From Apostichopus japonicus (taxonomy: Eukaryota > Echinodermata > Holothuroidea > Aspidochirotida > Stichopodidae): a stretch of DNA of 64,000 bases. Shown here in pieces: positions 1 through 11,160 of the stretch. The position numbers and the translations under genes are program-made. The notes under the pieces were generated by a model. The model ran no database searches, was not told where the DNA came from, and saw only the letters and a program-made list of their open reading frames with translations. The DNA lies in assembly GCF_037975245.1 (NCBI RefSeq), contig NC_092575.1:1193001-1257000 (forward strand), given 5' to 3'. Numbering within the stretch: the first letter of the stretch is position 1; each line of letters opens with the position of its first letter.

Positions 1-135
1 AAGCTTGAAGAGGTGGGACTACATGAGAGTGGGTGGTATCACTAGAAAGTGTGTGGAAGCTTGAAGTGGTGGGATTACATGAGAGTGGGTGGTATTGCTA
101 GAAAGGTTGTTGAAGCTGGAAGAGGTGGGATTACA
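1..135. repeat. 56-bp tandem repeat
   Basis: About two and a half copies of a 56-bp unit beginning AAGCTTGAAGAGGTGGGA and containing ACATGAGAGTGGGTGGTAT. It lies in an intron just upstream of the first SLC22-like exon visible here and is cut by the window edge. Confidence 0.75.
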
Positions 136-210
136 ACAGTCTAAAATAGTGTAGTGATAGGAATTATATGTTTGATTAATTTTTGTCTTATCTATGATTC
201 TCTTTGACAG

Positions 211-2464
211 ACGTTACATAACCATCTTTGTTTTTGTGATACGAGGATTTTCGTCGTCACTCTTCACAGTGATATACATCTATACCACAGAGGTAAAGCT
301 TTATGCTTGATAGTATCTGATTAACTGAGATTGACTTTGGTGATGCATATGCGCGGTAGTTAACAGAACAGTATTGGTCATATCTGCATATGAGGCTATA
401 ACCACAATATGTTACCAATCGTTATTCTCATTGAACTCAGCCCCATATATTACAATTGGCTTATATTGTTATTTTTAAATTTGTTAAGGATAGATAATGG
501 CAAAGGCAATATTTTTGAGGCAAGTTAGAAATTGCCGTTGGATTTTCATTGCAGTAGCAGGTTGCCATGGCAACCTTTCAGTTATCAAAGGTTCCCTGCT
601 GTAGTTTGATATTAGAGCGATTGAGGATCATTATGAGGGTACCTGCAGCAACATGATTCAAGCAGCGCAGCAGGTGTTGCCGTTATGGCTCGTAACAAGT
701 GTGTTTCATGAACCGTAGGCAAGTTGTAGGGTGGGCAAGTGACAGCTAATTGGGTTGAACAGTGTAGTCGGTTCATTCAATCCCTGATCTATATTGGCAT
801 ATGTATTCGTTATCAGAGATTAGGCCCTGTGCTATGAGTAGGCCTTCTCTGTATCAGTAAAACTACAGATTCCACTTTGAGACCTTTGAAGCTAAATTTT
901 TAGTTTCCAGTTTTCCTGTCTGGGATATATATTGTTAATCACACAAACTAGAATCTCTAAATGTTGACTGCTTTAAAGTGATTGCTGGAAAAAACAATCT
1001 GTTTTTCCAAAAACGAAATGTTGTGCTTCTAAAGAGCGACCAATTCTGTCACTGCTTTTCACCTGGTTTTAATTCCACTTGTGAATTTCAACAAATTGTT
1101 CTGCAATTTCTCATTGAGAATCAACTTTGGTGATTGCTTCTGGCCTTTAACTTCTGATTTGTTTTGGTTTTTTGGTCAGGTCTATCCGACCCACATCCGT
1201 TCCATCGGTCTGGGTATGTGCAGCTCGATGGCGAGGTTTGGTCCAATTACCACACCTTTCTTTGCTCAGGTGGGTAGACTTGATACCTCAATCTTTCTGG
1301 AGATCATTTCTCTCGAGTTTAATTTCTTGATATACAGCTTTCCAGTCCAGAGACAGGGCAGTAGACTATGCAGACACACACGTTGACGTGTGTGTTTGTG
1401 TGTGTACATGTGGCACGAGCTTGTAAGCACGATGTCGCAAAAGGTATACACTGATTGATCTTCAAAAAATTGGGGAAAAATTGCCTTTTTACAATTAGCA
1501 TGATAATTCTCTCCATGTTTTGGTTTTGGTTTGGATTTTTTGGGATTTTTTTGGGGGATATATTTTGGATATTTCTTATATTTTTATAATTATATATTAT
1601 GGATATATTTTTGGATATATTTTTGGATATATATTTGGATATTTATTTGGTTTTGGTTTGGATATTTTGGTTCAACTTTATGGTGTTTGCAATGTGACAT
1701 TGTGGAGGTGTGAAGCAACATGTGTAGTGATATTCATTTAAGGAGTAAACAGTAGACGGTTAGAGAAAATGTCATCTAAAAAAGTGAACAAATCTCTCTG
1801 TAAATAACTGGTTTGCATATTCATACAAAGAAGGTCAACTTGTAGACAAAGAATTGATGAATATGCATGTTCTTTGCATCTCACAGGTACTTTTGGCGTA
1901 TTCTCCTCGGATGACGGTCTCTTGCTACGGAATATTTACACTCTTAGCTGCGATAGGAGTCCTGTTTCTACCCTATGAAACTAAAGGAGTGAAGCTAAAG
2001 GTGAGGTTCTTGCTACATTTTATTTTAAAGAGATTGGGATCTTAAGAATTGAGTTGCTTAAGTCTGTGAGACGACGGGTAGAAAGGCTGCACCATCCTTA
2101 AAAATTGTCTGTTTCTTTGCTGTTTCTTGAGAAAGTTCAAGCGTTTTTTATGAGGGTTGAGACCCCTTAGCTCATTCTGGGCAGGAATTCCCTCAAATAG
2201 CTCCTCTCCCACCCCACCCCCTTGACAAATGCTTGTGTGTATTTGCTGTCACAGCTTTTTAGCTAGTACACCTTAAAATATTTTTTCTTCCCTCATTATT
2301 TAGAGCAACAAAGTTTAATAGACAGCTCTTTGGAATGGTCTATTCATAAAGTCTTGTCAGAGAGTTCCAGAGAGAAATGATTGACTTATTTCTGTCTCAA
2401 ACAGAAAAATAATTTTCTGATATTTTCTCTAAATTTTTTTCAGTCCGCAGCCACCATAGGTTGA
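211..2464 (+). CDS. SLC22-type organic ion transporter (MFS), 3' exons
   Basis: Four consecutive exons with matching phase: 211-292, 1180-1269, 1887-2000 and 2444-2464 (stop TGA). The first encodes a membrane helix ending TVIYIYTTE. It joins VYPTHIRSIGLGMCSS and then MARFGPITTPFFAQ, which is the characteristic SLC22 segment around TM11 (family form: YTAELYPTxxRxxGLG...). The third exon encodes VLLAYSPRMT, a last helix CYGIFTLLAAIGVLFLPYET and KGVKLK. The last exon adds only SAATIG before the stop. SLC22 members are plasma-membrane carriers of organic cations, anions or carnitine; substrate cannot be told from this part. The N-terminal two thirds lie outside the window. The cytosolic tail is unusually short; the tiny last exon is the least certain part. 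A related sugar-porter-like MFS member is the alternative. Confidence 0.85.
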
Positions 2465-2519
2465 ATCAGCTCAGTACTACACACCGTTGAGAATCTGCCG
2501 ACCAGTCAACATTGTCCAT
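2465..2519 (+). other. start of SLC22-like 3' UTR
   Basis: Follows the predicted stop directly. No poly(A) signal is obvious before the satellite begins, so the end of the transcript is not defined. Confidence 0.35.
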
Positions 2520-3215
2520 CAGGGATCAAGGTGTGCAAGGATCCTGCACAGTGTGACAGATCATGTTATTCAAGGATCATTGTACACGTTGTGACAGATA
2601 ATGGTGTGCCAGGATCATGCACCATGTGACAGATCATGGTGTACACAGATCGTACATGGTTTGATGGATCATGGTGTGCAAGGATCATGCACCATGTGAC
2701 AGATCATGGTGTACACAGATCGTACATGGTGTGGTGGATCATGGTGTGCAAGGATCATGCACCATGTGACAGATCATGGTGTACACAGATCGTACATGGT
2801 GTGATGGATCATGGTGTGCAAGGATCATGCACCATGTGACAGATCATGGTGTACACAGATCATACATGGTGTGATGGATCAAGGTGTGCAAGGATCCTGC
2901 ACAGTGTGACAGATCATGTTATTCAAGGATCATTGTACACGTTGTGACAGAACATGGTGTGCAAGGATCATGCACCATGTGACAGGTCATGGTATACACA
3001 GATCGTACATGGTGTGATGGATCATGGTGTGCAAGGATCATGCACCATGTAACAGATGGTGTAAACAGATCGTACATGGTATGATGGATCATACTGTGAT
3101 GGTTCATTCTGTGATAGATTGTGCACTGTGTGACTGATCATGGTGTGCAGGGATCATGCACCATGTGACAGATCATGATGTATAAGGATCTTGCATGCTG
3201 TGATGGATCATGGTG
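2520..3215. repeat. 70-bp satellite (GATCATGGTGTGCAAGGATC type)
   Basis: About ten units with a regular 70-bp spacing (ACCATGTGAC recurs at 2621, 2691, 2761). Each unit is itself two diverged half-units of about 35 bp, one with GTGTGCAAGGATCATGCACC and one with GTGTACACAGATCGTACATG. Open frames across it on both strands are repeat-driven and not genes. Confidence 0.9.
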
Positions 3216-3390
3216 TAAAAAAGTGATGCAGCTAATTGTTAATTTATTCAAGAATCAATTCATTCCGTTTTATTTCCAGAAAATTATTCCATATTTATTG
3301 AACCGCTTTCATTTCCATAAGCTCCCTGAAGGTGACAAAGGAAGAAGTTATGTTTTGTTTTCCATATAAAGTCGTATTCATTATACATTA

Positions 3391-4662
3391 TTTGATAACA
3401 AACTCATTGTAACCTTTCTTACCAGATTCATTTAATATTCTCCTCAAGATCCTAAGGTTTCTGGGAATCTTTACGTAAATCAAAGCAGTGATTTGTTCCT
3501 TTTCAACACCTGATTTATGAAAATGTGTAACTTGCAGCCGATTAGTGATAAGCATCTGCAATTTATGCAAACTGGCCTGCTCTGTGTTCATTTAAAAAAA
3601 AAGCACATTAAAAACTTAAAATACAAATATTCATTAATTTGTTACTTTTTCATCCCAAAATTTTCAACTTTCAATGTATAACATGTGTAAGGTGACAGTT
3701 CCTAGAGAGACTCTTTGAATGGTCCAATTATTATTTGTATATGTGGCTGACAATATCATAGAAAAATGAGTAATTTTCTTTATTGGTAACATTTGTTATT
3801 TTTTCTTGTCAAGTTAAAACAGTACTGTGGAAGTTGATAGAAGAAAAATATATACAATCTAATTTATCCAAAATGAAGCCAAATTTGGTATTCTGTAAGA
3901 GAAAAAAAAAGACTCAACACTTTGATTTTTATTTAAATTGTGCAATTTGGAGAGAACGGATAAATAAAGGAAAACTTTTTAAGAGAAGTTGCAAGCATCG
4001 TAGTCTCTTTTTAAGCAGTGTCATTACTCCTATATAAATAGCTCAAATGTTTGATAACAAACTGATTGTAAATCTTCTTACCAGATTTTATTTAATTTTC
4101 TCCTCGGGATCCTAAGTTTTCTGGGAATTGTAACAAAGTCAAAGCAGTGATTTGTCCCTTTTTCACATCTGATTTATGAAAATGTGTAACTTGCTGCCGA
4201 TTATTGACAAGCACCTGCAATTTATGCAAACTGACCTCCTCTGTGTTCATTTAAAACTTAAAATACAAATATTTCATTAATTTGTTACTTTTTTATCCCA
4301 AAATTTTCAACTTTCAATGTATAACATGTGTCAGACCCTGTAAGGTGACAGTTAATAGGTAGACTCTTTGAATGGTCCAATTATTATTTTGTATATGTCG
4401 CTGACAATATCATAGACAAATGAGTCATTATTTTTATCGGTAAAATTTGTTATGTTTTCTTGTCAAGTTAAAACAGTACTGTGGAAGTTGATATAATAAA
4501 AGAATATATATTAAATCTATCTCATCATTTGGTATTTTATGAGAGAAAAAAAAGACTCAATATTTTTATTTTTTTTAATATTGTGCAATGTGGACAGAAT
4601 GTATAAATAAAGGAAAACTTTTTAGGAGAAGTTGCAAGCATTTTAGTCTCTTTTCAAGCAGT
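3391..4662. repeat. direct duplication, two copies of about 620 bp
   Basis: Copy 1 (3391-4019) and copy 2 (4050-4662) share the same order of landmarks at an offset of about 659 bp: TTTGATAACAAACT, TTACCAGATT, CAATTTATGCAAACTG, TTTCAACTTTCAATGTATAA, GTACTGTGGAAGTTGATA and GAGAAGTTGCAAGCAT. The copies differ by scattered substitutions and small indels. No coding capacity is recognised. Confidence 0.85.
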
Positions 4663-4952
4663 ACTTAAGACTTAAATTAAGTTGAAATCTTGTCATGCTT
4701 GTTTGGGATAGTGTAGCAATGTGACCTATGTTAGTATTGACTGGAGTAATGACTTGAGTAATGACTTAAGTAATGACTTGTGCAGCAGTTATCTATGCAT
4801 TCTGAGGTATCATCCAATCCAAATCTCACCTTTTGATTGAATCTTTTGAATAGTTACATTTTCTGGATCCAAGTTAAAACCGAAATTTGACGACTATTCA
4901 ACAGACAGTTGTATTTACAGGAAGTACCATACGGAGTTGCTAATCGTTTGAT

Positions 4953-5049
4953 TGTTTAGAACAATAGGGGCTTTCATAGCTGGTTGTTTAGAACAATAGG
5001 GCTTTTTATAGCTGGTTGTTTAGAACAATAGAGTTTTCGTAGCTGGTTG
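4953..5049. repeat. 32-bp tandem repeat, three copies
   Basis: Three copies of TGTTTAGAACAATAGGG followed by TTCATAGCTGGT at a 32-bp period. Upstream at 4740-4780 there is also a short GAGTAATGACTT repeat. Confidence 0.8.
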
Positions 5050-6339
5050 CCATGGTGAAAGTCATACCTGTACAGACATGCACAGATATTGTAGAGGTTG
5101 AATTAGCTATTGTACGTGGTCTTAGAGAACTATAAGGTTTGGGGGGGGGGGCATGTGATTGTTGTGACAGGGGCAGGGAGAGCTCAAAAACTGCCCTCAA
5201 TATTTTCTCTTGCCCTTCTACTCACTACCACCATGCCTCAGCCTCCTGCCCCAGAGGGCTTTCACAAATTAACTAGATATTAGCTGATGATTTCATTTTT
5301 ATTGTATTTTAGCATGTGAGGAACCAATGTGGGCCCTCGCCATCTCCCCACCATGGCACCCCTCCACCTTAGAGGACCGCTTATTTAATGTTGATGTTAC
5401 AAAGACTCATTTCTAAGACTAATTCAGCTGTTATTTTCATATTACCCCTAGTATTTTGGCTGGCAAAAGCGGTAGGATTTGTTTCCAGAAAAATATTGCA
5501 ATATTTGTATATCTCATGGCTGAATATAAACATCAAAGATAATAATATATATTGAACATTTGTTAAGACAAGATAGAAAAATATCAGCATTATCAAGTTT
5601 TTTTTTTTTTTTTACTGATTATTGCTGCTTTATGGAAGAATATAGAAACAAATAGAAATGTCAAGATATGTCAAAAATACAACAAAAAATCCCTCACCTA
5701 TTAGTGTTTGTTTTTATTTTGTTTTTTGCATCAAAACTTATCAAACTCCAAGTCACTGTCAGACTCTTCCAAGCATTTACTAATAAAATTATTCCATGTT
5801 CGTTATGCTTCATATTTCTGTTTCCTAGTGGAAGTGAAATGCTTCTAGTGAAATAATTGTTTTTATCTTGATTTCACTGAGATGAAGCAGATTTACATAT
5901 AAAAATTGCATTACTCTTACATCTCTTCACTTGCTTTGAATTAAATTAAAGGCATTGAAGACTCGCCCCAAACCGAGTGCAGCCATCTGAAAAAGTTAAC
6001 TTTCTGTTGCTTGCAAGTGATGTTTTGTTCGTGTCGCTACAAAATGCAGACAGTACAGTGATGAAACGTGATACCTTGTTATCTCTAGCTGGACCTGAGA
6101 TGCCCATCGCTGTATCGTTTGTATACTGTGCTGTGTGTATTGACCGCAGCTGTATGTACTGACTGTACACTAGTGTCTAATTACCGACGGTAGCAAGCTG
6201 TGTGTGTATTTCCTGGGATCGATGGTGGTGTTTAACACTTCTGTAACACCTCATTCGAAACTAGGTCAAATACCGGTATTAGACGTTTCTTTTTGCGCGA
6301 GTCTTCACACCCTTTAAGGTAACATCTGTATCACGTGAC
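5050..6339. other. no gene seen
   Basis: Non-coding, AT-rich intergenic sequence with poly-G (around 5143) and poly-T (around 5600) runs. The short open frames have no family resemblance and no supporting splice sites. Confidence 0.5.
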
Positions 6340-6790
6340 ATCGAGTGTAGAGAGACAAGAATCTGGTGCAAAAGAAATGATCAAAGATAAAAGTAGACAA
6401 AAACCCAATCATCATCTTTAGCTTGTAAGACAGACTTTGTTATGATGAAAAACTCCCTCAAAATAGCTAAGAAATATCATGTTTTGTTTAGAGATATCCT
6501 AGTTTAAAGTTGTCATTTTGTAAATCTCTGATGTCATAGTGCCATAGGAAGTGAAATCTTTTACTTTCTGTTCTTTCTTGTCATATTTCCAAAGTAAAAT
6601 GTTAACTGCCAGTGTTGACATTGATATCGCTGCTTCAATATTTTAGATTCAGCGTATGTTAAATAAATCCCCGAAAATAAAATGCGTAATAAAATAATGA
6701 AAAACATGAGGTAAATGTAGCACAGAGTGACTGGATGATGTCATATGTTAGACTTGATCAAGTCTAACATATGACATCCATTTAAAAAAA
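6340..6790. repeat. dispersed repeat ending in a perfect palindrome
   Basis: The stretch shares ordered short blocks with 14990-16037: CATCATCTTTA, a TCATAGTGCCA-like block, and a terminal GATGTCATAT...TAGACTTGATCAAGTCT. This suggests two remnants of one non-autonomous element family. At 6737-6778 the end is a 42-bp perfect palindrome with no loop (half-site GATGTCATATGTTAGACTTG, centre TGATCA). Confidence 0.5.
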
Positions 6791-7239
6791 ATATATAATA
6801 ACATAATCGGAATGACCGATAACAGATCAACATAATGAAACAATGGTTAACATCGAGTCTGTAACCGTATGATTGATTTTATAAGCATCATGGACGTTCT
6901 TGTGAGACTTCATTGTTATACTTATAGTGAAGTCTTAGTCACTAGTATTGGCCGTGATAGTTATTATAATGGAGCTGTTAGCTCCATCGTATTATGGCGT
7001 ACATTTGGAAATACTACAAACTTACAGGAAGTGTTGACGTAATACGTCCCGATTATTTTGTTATTTGTTCTATCCTCTTCTTATTAATTATCCCACATGT
7101 ACAAATAACATTACGGTACTACTTTATGTAACTTCGCACTCTACCCTGAAAACAATACTGTACTTGGTTTTGGTTACATGACAACAACTACATGGTTAGC
7201 CTGCCATTGCTAAAAACATACAGGCGCCCTCTGTTCAAC

Positions 7240-7389
7240 AGAGGCGTGGGTACCGTAACCTAACAAAACGCGGTACTTTCTGCGTCACAAGTTAGTCGCG
7301 AAATTTGCAACAATATTTGTTATTACATTCTTTTCCCTTGGTGAAAGATATCTGGAGAATTTGACGTCAACTAATCTATTAACATTCAA
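7240..7389 (+). promoter_or_regulatory. probable promoter and non-coding first exon of the downstream gene
   Basis: Unlike its AT-rich surroundings this stretch is relatively CpG-rich (ACGCGGTAC, TAGTCGCG, GACGTCAAC) and ends in CATTCAAG|GTATGA, a good splice donor at about 7390. It lies upstream of an acceptor at 9652 that precedes the first coding exon of the modular gene. It is inferred to be the transcription start region and 5' UTR exon; there is no direct proof. Confidence 0.35.
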
Positions 7390-7639
7390 GGTATGAAGTT
7401 CTAATCTAAGCTTAAGTATTGAATAAAGTTTTTTCCTCATTGGCGTTCTATATCTGACAGTCACTGTGTAGAGTTAGACCACCGAATTCAATTTCCGTCG
7501 AACAGTTACTAATACTAAGAACTGTTCATCTCGAAATGGAGAACGGTTGTTTTGGTCCACTTTTGATTCGAATCATGTAATTAAACATCGTGAAAGATAT
7601 GCCTTGCAACTGAAAAGGTTTCCATTTGTAAAACTTGGT

Positions 7640-8170
7640 GGTAGGCTAGGGACGTTCTAAGTACGTGTTGTAGTATACCCTAGGCTACAGGCCTAAGCTA
7701 GTAACGTTAGGCTTAACATTAGGCTCCTGATTTATTATTTATTTCGTAGGCCCGCCGTATTTATCACAACTAGGCCTAACAGTAGGCCTAAGTAAGTTCT
7801 GTTCTAGGGCTAATACTTAGTCGTAATCAACTGTAGCCTCAATAGAACCTCTCCCAGCGAATTCATTGATTCGTATAGTAAACATCGCATGAAATACTGG
7901 ACCTATCATTAGCCTGAAACTTAAAAAGGCAAGTCTCTATTGAATTAGGCTAGGCCTAAACTAAAGTTAGCCAAACCTGTTTAATTTACAAAGGCATTGA
8001 CAATAAGTGATTCTTGAAGTCGGTATTTATTTCATGATCAATGGACGCCATCTTATTTTTGGGGAAGACAAATATATACTGTACAAATTCCCATATTAGC
8101 CTGAATAAGCCTATATAAGTTAAAGTTTAGTAATAAGTAAATCAATTAGGCTTGGGCCTATTTAAGTATA
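7640..8170. other. TAGGC/AGGCCT-rich stretch in a presumed first intron
   Basis: Dense recurrences of TAGGCT, AGGCCTA and TTAGGC on both strands just downstream of the putative first-exon donor. A similar cluster follows the putative first exon at 21.8 kb. No coding potential was seen. Confidence 0.5.
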
Positions 8171-9652
8171 GAGGGTGGCCTAGATTTTATATAAGCAATG
8201 CTTCTGCAAGGTCTCCCCCGCAGTGATAATTACATTGTAAATAAGATTGTTCTTGTGATGACTGTATGTATGTACTTCAACATTTTGATGCTTTTGTACT
8301 ATCTTCTATGTATTTTTTGTGTGATCATCTTGCGGAAATAAAGAGAGAATATATATTAATCGTAAAATGTTTCCTGAAACTTTGATTGTGATGAAATACC
8401 AGCTTCAATTTAAAGGCTCTAAGGGGAGGATACTTTTAGTTTTAGCCATAAAAAGCATGTGCCTCTGCTGTGGCAGAAAGTAACTTTATTTCAGTAGATT
8501 TACCTGTTATGCAAATTGCACGTTCCTTCAAAAAAAATTAATTCAAATACCTTAGACGTTTCTAGGAAGGTTCTTGAGACTAATTTATGGTCAAACAACT
8601 TTTCTATACTGATTAGTCGACTAGCCTAGTCCTACTTCTGTCAGTCAGTTGATCCAGGCCTAGGCTAAATTTTCATCAACATATATAATGGGATCTATGA
8701 TGGGTACCTATTATAATGTTCGTTTGGAAATTTCATAATTTTATCACAGCAACAGCTAAATTAAGCTAGCCAAACTTGGAAGTGTGCTATCAGGTCTGTC
8801 AAAAGCATTTTTCACATGGTGATGGAAATTTGCAAAGACATTATGTTGTGTTAGCTTACTTGTATCAGCTAGACAATGTGTGTCCGAGAAAAATAATGAA
8901 AACAAGTATCCCCAAATTATTCACTTCTAAAACTGTTGTATTTGCACTTGTTATATGCCAAAATCAAGGATGGTAAATTTCAAGGCCATCCAAGTGAATG
9001 GAGACTATTGTAATAGGAACCGGTACATTGCCATTATTTAGGAAGAGACTGCTACAGAAATTGCTACAAGTTTTTGTCAAAATAGATACAATTGACATTT
9101 TTGCATCATTCAGGAATGTTGTTTAGTTACATGCAAAACTTAGTCTAAGATGTAGATACTATACTATATCCTTGCACGAGAGTATGCTTTGATGCAAAGA
9201 AAATCTGACCGTCGCAGTCATACAGTTAACATGCTGATTGTCTTAAAAGTAACACAACCCAGTGGCAGTGAATTTGTTTGAACCTCTACGACCAGATTTC
9301 TTAGTGGATCATGTCAGTTTTGGATGAGATATTTATATTAATTCATAATAAGAAATTGAAAGGTCTCATTTGTGAAAAATGGAAGGAAGAAATGCACTTC
9401 TTATTTATTTCTTCTTTATTTCTTTTCAAACTGGTGCTGTTTGCGTACACGTGCAGAAGTGGCTCATACTTTTCTTGCTTCTACTGTCAATGTGATTTTG
9501 ATGGAAAAACAAATTCTTACATTTAGACAACACAATCTTTATCATTTAGTTAGAACTATGATATACAGCCCTTTGGAGTAATCTAGGTAAAATTTAATGA
9601 CTGAATCTTTCCTTAGTTTATACTACCCTCAATATCCATTTAACATTTACAG
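8171..9652. other. presumed intron, no gene seen
   Basis: AT-rich sequence without recognisable coding exons, ending in the acceptor TTAACATTTACAG used by the first coding exon of the modular gene. Confidence 0.45.
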
Positions 9653-9663
9653 AGGAGTCCGAG

Positions 9664-11160
9664 ATGACGAGTCTGAGATCATCTCGCCCGAAGAGGAAGA
9701 GGACGGCAAACATCCAGCTCTCCAAGCAGGAGCTGCAAGAGTACCTCGATGATGGATACACCTCTTCAGATATCGCCAAGAATTTCAATGTGAGTCCTGC
9801 CGCAATCGAAGAAAAGATCAGGAAGTTTGGTGTCAAGAGGCGGAAACAACAAAAGAAAGTAATCAAAGGGAAGGGCAGACCGTCAAGCCCTAGAGGGCGG
9901 TCTCCAAGACGCTCCACCTCGCGGTCAGAGGTGACCAAATCTCCTAGACAGGCGAATAGACCCAACAGGACCAGCTCCAAGTCCCCTGTGAAAGCAGTAC
10001 GTGCATCTACCAAGCAGGGAGGCAAGTCTTCTAAATCAGGAGGAAGCAGTCCTACAAGAAACATTGAAGATAAAGAGGTTGATGATTCTGAAAAGCAGGA
10101 AGGTAATTTGTGAGTCCTTACTGTGGGCCTTAAGAATCTATGCAACCATGATGTCATGTTTGTATAAATGTAGTTCCAAATGACCTGTACCTAACACTCA
10201 GTATGCATAGATAAACATTTCATACTTTGTACATAAGATTTCATACCTGTACATAAGGCTCAGAATGCATAGATAAACATTTCATACTTGTACAGAAGGC
10301 TCAGAATGCATAGATAAACATTTCATACTTGTACAGAAGGCTCAGAATGCATAGATAAACATTTCATACTTGTACAGAAGGCTCAGAATGCATAGATAAA
10401 CATTTCATACTTGTACAGAAGGCTCAGAATGCATCTATAGATAAACATACATACTTTGTATAAGATTTCATACCTGTACATATGGCTCAGATTCAATAGA
10501 TAAACATTTCATACTTGTACCTGTCCAGATTCCTTTAAGTTCACAGGATGCTGTTGCTTTTGATAGGGTTTCGATGTTACGAAGGTCATCTTCCATGAAC
10601 CTTCTGAAAATTAAATCCCTCAGGATATAGGACATTATAATGGAAACAAGATTGTATTATGTGTGCCGAGTATCTTTGGGACAGAAGAGAATATTCCCAA
10701 AGTATGATTCATCAGAAAAGTACTGACATTTAATCACCTTATCATTGAGAAAGAAGGTAGGGTGGGTGGGGGGGGGGGAGAGGGAGGGTCAAAAGGGGAA
10801 TATTTTTAGAGCAATTACCTATCCCTACAGACACTGTCACTCATAAAATTTCAAGCTCTCATTCTTGAAAGTTAACCATTTCTAAAGTAGCCCTATCTGT
10901 ACAAAATATATGGAAACTTGAAGCAATATTTAGCTGGACAAAGTCAAGTCTTATTGTTTAATTGTTCATCAAGGTAAACGGTCAATTCCTGTTTTTTCTT
11001 GTTCAGATCCATCGTTAAATACTGTAGTTGTGCAAGTCATCAAGGATAATCCAAATGATGATCTCGACCAAATTCATTCACTTTTAAAATCAATGGGCTT
11101 TGACTTCGATAAAGCTTACGTGGAGGAACATATGCAGAAAACTGTTGTCGAAAAACAAAC
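9664..11160 (+). other. module 1 of the triplicated gene (HTH exon + B exon)
   Basis: Part A is IQLSKQELQEYLDDGYTSSD followed by IAKNFNVSPAAIEEKIRKFG. Then comes an Arg/Ser/Pro-rich basic linker, then part B after the intron, beginning D-P-S-L and continuing VVVQVIKDNP and IHSLLKSMGF. The Asp codon is split G|AT across the intron, as in modules 2 and 3. B1 is the most diverged copy and lacks the Arg-rich end seen in B2. Confidence 0.65.

Noticed and set aside
2636-3107. Open frames on both strands across the 70-bp satellite
   Set aside because: They are translations of repeat units with no start context, splice sites or family resemblance.
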